The notes below the pieces were generated by a model, which saw only the letters and a program-made list of their open reading frames with translations, was not told the origin of the DNA and did no database searches. Below, one piece after another: positions 8,032-14,535 of a stretch of DNA of 64,000 nt. Position numbers and translations under genes: made by a program. The DNA is from Pseudomonas azerbaijanoccidentalis (GTDB lineage Bacteria > Pseudomonadota > Gammaproteobacteria > Pseudomonadales > Pseudomonadaceae), in contig NZ_JAHSTU010000001.1 in NCBI RefSeq assembly GCF_019145495.1, positions 124,001 to 188,000 of the forward strand, read 5' to 3'. The first letter of the stretch is position 1, and the number at the start of each line of letters is the position of its first letter.

Positions 8032-8327
8032 GCCCGCTGGCCGTTGCCAATTCCCGGAGCAAACAACAACTGCACTTGAGCTGGCCGGATGGCCGCGAGC
8101 AGTGGCTGGATTACGCTCTCTTGCGCAAGCAATGCCCGTGTTCGCAATGCCGGGCGTTTCGCTTGCAGGGTTCAGCGCCGCTGGTCGATGCTCGTGTTCA
8201 GGTGGTCGGGTTGAATGCCCAGGGGTATGGCGTGCAACTGGTGTTCAGCGACGGCCATGAACGGGGGATTTATCCATGGGAGTATCTGGCCCAACTCCCG
8301 CCGCACGCAGCGGGAGTGGATGGATGA
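8028..8327 (+). CDS. DUF971 / GBBH-like N-terminal domain protein
   Basis: This 99-residue protein is made almost only of the domain found at the N-terminus of gamma-butyrobetaine hydroxylase and at the C-terminus of the Fe-S scaffold HCF101. It shows the hallmark LRKQCPCSQCR (Cys36, Cys38, Cys41), which suits metal or Fe-S binding, followed by the beta-rich part ending in GIYPWEYL. It is the last gene of the operon and overlaps the HEAT gene by four bases. A role in Fe-S or metal maturation of the AprAB-like enzyme is plausible. Its stop lies one base from the stop of the convergent dehydrogenase gene, with no visible terminator between them. Confidence 0.85.
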   Translation: MSPLAVANSRSKQQLHLSWPDGREQWLDYALLRKQCPCSQCRAFRLQGSAPLVDARVQVVGLNAQGYGVQLVFSDGHERGIYPWEYLAQLPPHAAGVDG

Positions 8328-8328
8328 T

Positions 8329-9297
8329 TCACTGAGCGTGCTGGATGGCGGCAGGCAGTGGCAATTCGATGGGCGTCAGCACCGGTTGCCCGGAGAAAAA
8401 CGCCACCAGATTCTTGCCCACCAGTTCCACCGTGCCCTGGGTCGCTTCTGGTGAAAGACCGGCAACGTGGGGGGTGAGAATCACGTTGTTCAGGTTCTTC
8501 AGGGCCTCCGGCACTTGCGGTTCGTTATCGAAGACGTCCAGCGCTGCGCCGGCGATCCGACGCTGCTCCAGTGCCGTGATCAGGTCTGCGGTGACAATCA
8601 CGCTCGCGCGGGCGATGTTGACGAGAAAACCCTTCGGCCCAAGGGTATCGAGCACTTGGCGGTTGATCAGGTGTTGGGTGCCGAGTCCGCCGGGTGTGGC
8701 AACGATCAGGAAATCCGAAGCTCGCGCCAGTTCGGTGGGCGTGGAGCAGAAGGTATACGGCACGTCGCTGCGATGTTGGCGGTTGTGGTAGCACACGCTC
8801 ATGTCAAAACCGGCATTGGCGCGTTTGGCAATTGCCATGCCGACAGCGCCGAGGCCAAGAATGCCAAGACGTTTACCGGCCAGTGACGGGCGCATGATCT
8901 TCGGCCATTCACCCCGGCGCACTGCCGCGTCACAGCGAGGCACATCGCGCACCAGCGACAACAGCAAAGCCATGGCGTGGTCAGCCACCGACGAGGCATT
9001 GACGCCGGCGCCGTTGGTGACGGCGATGCGCCGGTCGGCCGCCGCTTGCAGGTCGACCTGTTCATAACCGGCACCGATCACACAAATGATTTTGAGCTTG
9101 GGCAGGGCGGCCATTTCGTCGGCATACAGGCCCAGTGGGCCACGGGTCAGTACCGCGTCGATCTGGCTGCCGTGACGGGCAATGGCAGCGGCACGCTCGG
9201 CCGGGGTCGGGGCCAGGATCAGGTGGAAGCCCTGATGTTCGAGGATGGGCAGGTAATCATTAATGGTTTCAACCAGTACCAGTACGGTTGCGGGCAT
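8329..9297 (-). CDS. D-isomer-specific 2-hydroxyacid dehydrogenase (GhrB/hydroxypyruvate reductase-like)
   Basis: The protein has about 322 residues. The NAD(P) motif is GILGLGAVG, and the catalytic Arg (NIARASV), Glu (DVFDNEP) and His (LTPHVAG) are all present. Family members reduce glyoxylate, hydroxypyruvate or 2-ketogluconate. ATG 9297 is chosen because AGGAG lies seven bases upstream; an eight-codon longer frame has no such site. The gene is monocistronic, facing the end of the AprA-like operon. The exact substrate is not determined. Confidence 0.88.
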   Translation of the reverse strand: MPATVLVLVETINDYLPILEHQGFHLILAPTPAERAAAIARHGSQIDAVLTRGPLGLYADEMAALPKLKIICVIGAGYEQVDLQAAADRRIAVTNGAGVNASSVADHAMALLLSLVRDVPRCDAAVRRGEWPKIMRPSLAGKRLGILGLGAVGMAIAKRANAGFDMSVCYHNRQHRSDVPYTFCSTPTELARASDFLIVATPGGLGTQHLINRQVLDTLGPKGFLVNIARASVIVTADLITALEQRRIAGAALDVFDNEPQVPEALKNLNNVILTPHVAGLSPEATQGTVELVGKNLVAFFSGQPVLTPIELPLPAAIQHAQ

Positions 9298-9389
9298 GCT
9301 TGGCTCCTGTGTGCATCGCAATATCGGGCTCGAACGTCACTTGAGATTGCTGGCTGCGGAGCTTTTTGGCAATGACCAAAGCTGACCGT

Positions 9390-9436
9390 CCTCGCAACTG
9401 CGCTCCTGAGTGTAGGAGCTGGCGAAGCCTGCGAGG
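9390..9436. repeat. Single REP-like hairpin
   Basis: CCTCGCA and TGCGAGG bracket a GTAGGAGCTGGCGAAGCC segment related to the family A REP arm. It lies between two minus-strand genes and may end or stabilise the transcript of the TetR gene. Confidence 0.5.
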
Positions 9437-9457
9437 GATTTCTGATCACATTGCGTA

Positions 9458-10066
9458 TCAGGTGGGGTTGGAGCTGTCAGGTTTTCCTTCGGTCAGAAAA
9501 CGGCAGGTCGCTTCGAGGATTTCATCTGAAAGGGCGTCACCACGGGTGGCGCGAGCGAGCGTCAAGGCGCCCACCATCATCGAATACTGCACCAGCGCCT
9601 GCTGGCGGTTCTCGGCAGGATCGCCTGCTTCCATCAGTTGGCCGAAGGATTCGAGCAGTCTGTTCAAGCCGTCCATGAACGGTTCGCGCAAGCCGCTATC
9701 GGCGCTCTCATGGCACATGTCGCCAGCGAACGCCACAACCGGACAGCTTTCGCCGGGGTTATCCCGGCTGTGGGCGGACAGATAAGGTTCGATCAAGGCC
9801 CGGCGCGCCGAGGCTTTGTCTTCGCCAGTGGCCGCGCGTTCCCGCCAGCGCGTACCCACTTGCTTGAATGCCCGCTCGCTGGCCTCCCTGGCCAGCGCTT
9901 CCTTGGAGTCGAAGTGACCGTAGAACCCGCCATGGGTCAGGCCAGCGGCGGCCATCACATCGACCACGCTGATGCCATGCAGGCCGCGCTCACGAAACAG
10001 CCGCGTGGCGGCTTCGACGATGATTTCGCGGTTGAGGTCGGCTTGCTTGCGGGAAACTCGGGGCAT
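9458..10066 (-). CDS. TetR-family regulator
   Basis: This 202-residue protein has an N-terminal TetR helix-turn-helix (residues ~12-58; GISVVDVMAAAGLTHGGFY, then GHFDSKEAL) and a helical ligand-binding C-terminal half with a GESCPVVAFAGDM segment of the LmrA/YxaF-like branch. It follows the tautomerase gene by 29 bases on the same strand, so the two probably form an operon controlled by the palindrome at 10505-10519. The ligand is unknown. Confidence 0.88.
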   Translation of the reverse strand: MPRVSRKQADLNREIIVEAATRLFRERGLHGISVVDVMAAAGLTHGGFYGHFDSKEALAREASERAFKQVGTRWRERAATGEDKASARRALIEPYLSAHSRDNPGESCPVVAFAGDMCHESADSGLREPFMDGLNRLLESFGQLMEAGDPAENRQQALVQYSMMVGALTLARATRGDALSDEILEATCRFLTEGKPDSSNPT

Positions 10067-10095
10067 CAGGCACTCACAATTATCAGATTGGAATA

Positions 10096-10479
10096 TCAGA
10101 GGGCGTATTGGGCAATGCCATTGCCGAACGACCAGTTCTCTTTCTTCACTTCCACCAGATTAATGAAAACATCTTCGGTACGCACGGCCAGTTGCGCATT
10201 CAGGCCATCGACGATGGTTTTGTAGAGCAGTTTCTTCTTCTCCAGCGTTCGCCCTTCACTCAGGGTGATCTGGATGATCACCAGGTTGTCGGTGCGCTGG
10301 ATGCCCAGGTACTGCGGGTCAAAGATGAAGTGATGCTCGTCGTGTTCATTGAGGATCTGGAAGTTATCGTTTTCTGGCACATCAATAGCGCTGCGCAGAG
10401 CGCCGTAGATCACTTGACCGACACGTTTGGCGAAAGTGGGGTCCTGCTGTTTTTTGACGTCGACGCGAACCAGTGGCAT
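10096..10479 (-). CDS. Tautomerase (4-oxalocrotonate tautomerase/MIF superfamily)
   Basis: This 127-residue protein starts MPLVRVDV, so Pro2 becomes the catalytic N-terminal proline after Met removal, as in all members of the superfamily. It is longer than classical 62-residue tautomerases and matches the fused ~125-residue type (Tautomerase_2), with a second half ending FINLVEVKKENWSFGNG. GGAG precedes the ATG. Promiscuous keto-enol or dehalogenase chemistry is typical, but the natural substrate is unknown. It is probably regulated by the downstream TetR protein. Confidence 0.85.
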   Translation of the reverse strand: MPLVRVDVKKQQDPTFAKRVGQVIYGALRSAIDVPENDNFQILNEHDEHHFIFDPQYLGIQRTDNLVIIQITLSEGRTLEKKKLLYKTIVDGLNAQLAVRTEDVFINLVEVKKENWSFGNGIAQYAL

Positions 10480-10504
10480 GGGCGGACTCCAGAAGGGATA
10501 CAGG

Positions 10505-10519
10505 TGTATTTAAAATACA
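10505..10519. promoter_or_regulatory. Perfect operator palindrome upstream of tautomerase-tetR
   Basis: TGTATTT-A-AAATACA is fully symmetric around base 10512. It lies 26 bases before the tautomerase start on the minus strand, where a repressor would block transcription. Its AT-rich form fits a TetR-family operator, and the tetR gene is in the same unit. Confidence 0.6.
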
Positions 10520-10579
10520 TGATGGAAGACCTTTATCAAGCAAGGTTTGTTGTTGGCCGATGAAGCGTAGATCGCCAAA

Positions 10580-10594
10580 TGAGAATACGTATCA
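10580..10594. promoter_or_regulatory. Fur box upstream of the TonB receptor
   Basis: TGAGAATACGTATCA matches the 7-1-7 Fur consensus (TGATAAT-N-ATTATCA) at 11 of 14 positions. It sits about 85 bases before the receptor start. This predicts iron repression of the receptor. Confidence 0.65.
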
Positions 10595-10678
10595 AATGCT
10601 GTTCGTATGGTATAGGATGCGCCGCGAACAATTGGCATGTATGCCGTCCCATTTGGCTATTCTCACAAGGTTTCCTAG

Positions 10679-12805
10679 ATGCGTCGTACTCTGGTGTCTA
10701 TCTGTGTGCTTCAGGCGTTTTCCGCTTCCTCCTGGGCAGAGCAACTCACTCCCGAAAAAGCCAGTCTGGAGCTGCAAGCCACCGACATCGTGGGCACATC
10801 CGACTTTGAAACCGCCTTGGGGCCAGTGGACGGCTATCGCGCCACCCGTTCAGCCAGTGCGACCCGCACCGATACGTCGATCCATGAAACGCCGCAGTCA
10901 ATCAGCGTGGTGAGCAAGGATGTGGTCGAAGACATCAGTGCCACCCGATTGCAGGACGCGCTCGATTATGCCGGCGGGGTGGGGCGAGCCAACAACTTCG
11001 GCGGCCAAGGCCTGACCACGTTCACCGTGCGAGGGTTTACCACCGGCGAGTTTTATCGCAACGGCTTCCCGATCAACCGTGGCTACCCGAACATGCCGGA
11101 TGCGAACAGCATCGAGCGGCTCGAAGTGCTGCGAGGGCCGGCGACCATGTTGTACGGCCGAGGCGATCCGGGAGGCACATTCAACGTCATCTCCAAACAA
11201 CCTCTGGCCGTGCCAACGGTCACACTGGGCAGCCAACTCGACGACCAGGGGATGCAACGAGGCACCCTGGATGCTTCCGGCCCGCTTGATGAAGAAGGGC
11301 GCCTGGCTTATCGCCTGAACGTCGTGGGTGAGGGCGGTGATACCTTCCGCGATCATGTCGAAACTGAACGCTACGGCGTAACGCCGGTACTTGCCTGGCA
11401 GGTTAACGACGACACCAAGGTGATTTTCGAAGGCGACTTCATGCGCAACAACCACCCGCTGGATCGCGGCGTGACGCGCTACCCAAACCAGATCGGCACC
11501 GCGTCTCGCGACACCTTCTTTGGCGAAAAAGACGTTGGAAAACTCCACAACGACAACAACATGGCGCAGCTGCGGTTCGAACATGTGCTGAGCGATAACT
11601 GGACGTTGGGCGGCGGCTTCCAATGGCTTGATGGCTCGCTGCAAGGGAACGCGGTCGAAGCCAACGGTGTCGCCGCAGACGGACGCACCTTGGGCCGTAA
11701 CTTCAACTATCGCAAGCTGGAGTGGACGGACAAGGACACCCAACTCAACCTTACCGGGCACTTCACCGCCGGTGGCTTCGATCACACGTTGCTGACCGGC
11801 GTCGAGTACGAGGATTACGACTACCAGTCGATCATCCAGCGCTCCAGCGGAGCGGTCAGTGCCTACCCGATCGATATCTTCGATCCGGTGTATGGCCAGT
11901 CTCGTCCGGCCTTGACCCGAACCCCGACCCACGACAAGGAAAACCTCAAGACCTACGCTGCTTTCGTCCAGGACCAGGTGGCCTTGACCGAGCGCCTGAA
12001 GCTCCTGGCCGGCGCCCGCTTCGAACGCTTCGAACATGACTATGAAACCTTTGTACCGGGCGGCAAAAACTGGGAGGCCAGCGACAATGCGGTGACCCCG
12101 CGCGTAGGGCTGACCTATGACCTCACCGATACCGTGGCGCTGTACGCCAATACGGCCCGCTCGTTCAAGCCCAATACCGGTGCCAGTCGCCAGGGCGGTG
12201 GGTTTGATCCGGAAAAGGGCAAGTCGTACGAACTCGGTATCAAGTGGGATGCGCTGGACGATCAGTTGAGCGTCGAGGCGGCGATCTACCAGATTGAAAA
12301 ACGTAATGTGCTCACCACCGATCCTGTGGACTCGACCTTCAGCGTGGCCGCAGGCGAGGTGCGCAGCCGTGGTTTTGACCTGAACATTGCCGGCAACCTG
12401 ACTCCGCAATGGCGAGTGATTGGCGGCTACGCCTATGTCGATGCCGAAGTGACCAAGGACAATGTCATCAAGTCCGGCACCCGATTGATGAACATTCCTC
12501 AAAACAGTTTCAGCCTGCTCAATGTCTACGAATTCCAGGACGGCGCATTCAAGGGATTGGGTCTGGGTACAGGCCTCAAGTACGTCGATGAGCGCGCGGG
12601 GCAGACGGCCAATACAGCGTTTTCCATGGGCAGTTACACGGTTGTGGATCTGCTGAGCTATTACAGGATCAACGACAAAATCAGGCTCAATCTGGACGTG
12701 AAGAACCTGACTGACGAAGATTATGAGGAAGGGGCATTCGGCAACGTCTACGCCTATCCAGGGGCGCCGAGAACGGTGCAGGTCGGCATTTCCTATACGT
12801 TATGA
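10679..12805 (+). CDS. TonB-dependent siderophore receptor (FhuA/FpvA type)
   Basis: This outer-membrane receptor has 708 residues. The signal peptide ends ...FSASSWA (residue ~20). A TonB-box-like ATDIVG follows near residue 37, then the plug (~60-165; ETPQSISVV, VRGFTT, IERLEVLRGPATMLYG, then GGTFNVISK) and a 22-strand barrel finishing VQVGISYTL with a C-terminal hydrophobic residue. Plug motifs place it in the siderophore family (TIGR01783-like). AAGG precedes the ATG. No sigma/anti-sigma pair, TonB or ABC importer lies beside it, so uptake past the outer membrane must use genes elsewhere. A Fur box at 10580-10594 predicts induction under iron shortage. The siderophore is unknown. Confidence 0.92.
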   Translation: MRRTLVSICVLQAFSASSWAEQLTPEKASLELQATDIVGTSDFETALGPVDGYRATRSASATRTDTSIHETPQSISVVSKDVVEDISATRLQDALDYAGGVGRANNFGGQGLTTFTVRGFTTGEFYRNGFPINRGYPNMPDANSIERLEVLRGPATMLYGRGDPGGTFNVISKQPLAVPTVTLGSQLDDQGMQRGTLDASGPLDEEGRLAYRLNVVGEGGDTFRDHVETERYGVTPVLAWQVNDDTKVIFEGDFMRNNHPLDRGVTRYPNQIGTASRDTFFGEKDVGKLHNDNNMAQLRFEHVLSDNWTLGGGFQWLDGSLQGNAVEANGVAADGRTLGRNFNYRKLEWTDKDTQLNLTGHFTAGGFDHTLLTGVEYEDYDYQSIIQRSSGAVSAYPIDIFDPVYGQSRPALTRTPTHDKENLKTYAAFVQDQVALTERLKLLAGARFERFEHDYETFVPGGKNWEASDNAVTPRVGLTYDLTDTVALYANTARSFKPNTGASRQGGGFDPEKGKSYELGIKWDALDDQLSVEAAIYQIEKRNVLTTDPVDSTFSVAAGEVRSRGFDLNIAGNLTPQWRVIGGYAYVDAEVTKDNVIKSGTRLMNIPQNSFSLLNVYEFQDGAFKGLGLGTGLKYVDERAGQTANTAFSMGSYTVVDLLSYYRINDKIRLNLDVKNLTDEDYEEGAFGNVYAYPGAPRTVQVGISYTL

Positions 12806-12893
12806 TCGACTGATTCGGCAGTCTTGTGTGCTGTGAAAATTCAGCACGCCGAGCAGCCATTACGCGAACAACCATGAGTCCATTTCAAAGAGG

Positions 12894-12929
12894 TGGAACA
12901 GGTTTTGGATCACTCTGAAACCTGTTCCA
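12894..12929. repeat. 12-bp perfect inverted repeat after the TonB receptor gene
   Basis: TGGAACAGGTTT (12894-12905) and AAACCTGTTCCA (12918-12929) are separated by 12 bases. No T-tract follows on the plus strand, so it is either a weak or factor-assisted terminator or a protein-binding site upstream of the serine transporter. Confidence 0.6.
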
Positions 12930-13008
12930 TAGGGGCTTGAGCGGCTCCTGAACACTAATCTGGTACCACCGTTCCTCACCTAAGTCTTTGCTTCTGCTCA
13001 CTAATCCT

Positions 13009-13106
13009 CCAGAATCGCGCCCCTGTTTCGGCCGGGCGCTGCCTGTCGGGTATCCCGACGCGTTCTGGCCGGGTGGCAAGTGACCGGAATGTGGAGATCC
13101 CACCGG
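13009..13106 (+). promoter_or_regulatory. Structured leader upstream of the serine transporter
   Basis: The gap 12806-13106 holds no gene. Its last 100 bases can fold into a three-way junction: outer stem CCAGAA(t)CGCG (13009-13019) with CGCGTTCTGG (13059-13068), enclosing GCGCCC/GGGCGC (13017-13022 with 13034-13039, competing with the end of the outer stem) and GTCGGG-TAT-CCCGAC (13045-13059). A further pairing of CCGGgTGG (13069-13076) with CCACCGG (13100-13106) would enclose the GGAG ribosome site (13093-13096). It could be a cis-acting RNA regulator. No known riboswitch consensus was recognised. Confidence 0.4.
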
Positions 13107-14387
13107 ATGAATGATCAGGCCAATAGCGTCAACAAGCGCTATGTAGAAGCGACACCCGCAACGCTTTCGAGCTGGAATCGCCAAGACACCACCTGGATGC
13201 TGGGCCTGTTTGGCACAGCGATTGGTGCAGGAACCCTGTTTTTGCCGATCAACGCAGGTCTGGGCGGCTTCTGGCCGTTACTGATCCTTGCGCTGCTGGC
13301 GTTCCCGATGACGTTCTACGCACACCGTGGCCTGACCCGCTTCGTGCTGTCCGGTCGCGAAGGCGCTGACATCACCGAAGTGGTGGAAGAGCATTTCGGC
13401 ATCAAGGCCGGCGCGCTGATCACACTGCTGTACTTCTTCGCGATCTTCCCGATCCTGCTGATCTACAGCGTGGCGCTGACCAATACCGTGGGCAGCTTCC
13501 TTGAGCATCAACTGCACATCACGCCGCCACCGCGCGCCGTGCTGTCGCTGGTGCTGATCCTCGGCCTGCTGGCAGTGGTCCGTTGCGGCGAACAAATGAT
13601 CGTCAAGGCCATGAGCCTGATGGTGTATCCGTTCATCGTTGCGCTGCTGTTCCTGGCCGTTTACCTGGTCCCGCACTGGAACGGCGGCATTCTCGCCACC
13701 GCGAGCCAGGTGCCGGCGCCGTCGGCGCTGCTGCACACGCTGTGGTTGGCGATTCCAGTGATGGTGTTCTCGTTCAACCACTCGCCGATCATTTCGGCCT
13801 TCGCCGTGGACCAGAAACGTCGCTACGGTGAGCACGCCGAAGAACGCAGCTCGCAGATCCTGTCCCGCGCTCATCTGTTGATGGTGGTGATGGTGCTGTT
13901 CTTCGTCTTCAGTTGCGTGCTGACCCTGTCGCCAGCGCAACTGGCCGAAGCCAAGGCGCAGAACCTGTCGATCCTGTCGTACCTGGCCAACCACTTCAGC
14001 AACCCGACCATCGCTTTCGCGGCGCCGCTGATTGCCTTTGTGGCCATTTCCAAGTCGTTCCTGGGCCATTACATCGGCGCCAGCGAAGGTCTCAAGGGCC
14101 TGATCGTCAAGAGCGGCAAGCGTCCGTCCGCCAAGGCGCTGGACCGCATGACCGCGGCCTTCATGCTGGTGGTGTGCTGGATTGTTGCCACGCTTAATCC
14201 GAGCATCCTCGGCATGATCGAAACCCTGGGCGGTCCGGTGATCGCGGCGATCCTGTTCCTGATGCCGATGTACGCCATCCGCAAGGTACCGGCCATGGCG
14301 CGTTATCGTGGTCAGGCTTCCAACGTGTTTGTCACGGCAGTGGGCTTGGTGGCAATTACAGCGTTGATCTATTCGCTGACCGCCTGA
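13107..14387 (+). CDS. sdaC: Serine/threonine transporter, SdaC family (HAAAP)
   Basis: This inner-membrane permease of 426 residues has about eleven hydrophobic segments. The N-terminal LGLFGTAIGAGTLFLPI loop is diagnostic for the hydroxy/aromatic amino acid permeases, and MVFSFNHSPIISAF matches SdaC. Length equals E. coli SdaC (429). ATG 13107 is chosen over an in-frame GTG at 13080 because GGAG lies ten bases before it. It probably imports L-serine by proton symport. It stands alone (no serine deaminase neighbour) behind a structured leader. Confidence 0.85.
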   Translation: MNDQANSVNKRYVEATPATLSSWNRQDTTWMLGLFGTAIGAGTLFLPINAGLGGFWPLLILALLAFPMTFYAHRGLTRFVLSGREGADITEVVEEHFGIKAGALITLLYFFAIFPILLIYSVALTNTVGSFLEHQLHITPPPRAVLSLVLILGLLAVVRCGEQMIVKAMSLMVYPFIVALLFLAVYLVPHWNGGILATASQVPAPSALLHTLWLAIPVMVFSFNHSPIISAFAVDQKRRYGEHAEERSSQILSRAHLLMVVMVLFFVFSCVLTLSPAQLAEAKAQNLSILSYLANHFSNPTIAFAAPLIAFVAISKSFLGHYIGASEGLKGLIVKSGKRPSAKALDRMTAAFMLVVCWIVATLNPSILGMIETLGGPVIAAILFLMPMYAIRKVPAMARYRGQASNVFVTAVGLVAITALIYSLTA

Positions 14388-14400
14388 TGTAAAGATCAAG

Positions 14401-14470
14401 AGATCGCAGCCTTCGGCAGCTCCTACGCAACGCCTCTCCGTAGGAGCTGCCGCAGGCTGCGATCTTTTGA
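14401..14470. repeat. REP pair (family A)
   Basis: AGATCGCAGCCTTCGGCAGC and its inverted partner with one change (GCCGCAGGCTGCGATC) lie between the convergent sdaC and acnB genes. Confidence 0.85.
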
Positions 14471-14482
14471 TTTGAAAGGCAT

Positions 14483-14520
14483 AAAAAAACGCCGCTCATC
14501 TCACGATGGGCGGCGTTTTT
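14483..14520. terminator. Bidirectional intrinsic terminator between sdaC and acnB
   Basis: An AAAAAACGCCGC...GCGGCGTTTTT stem with A/T tracts on both sides ends 15 bases from the acnB stop. It can stop transcripts from both convergent genes. Confidence 0.85.
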
Positions 14521-14535
14521 CATTGCGTTGTAACG

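Noticed and set aside
10898..12502. A 534-codon minus-strand frame opposite the TonB receptor gene
   Set aside because: Shadow of the receptor; no independent coding evidence.
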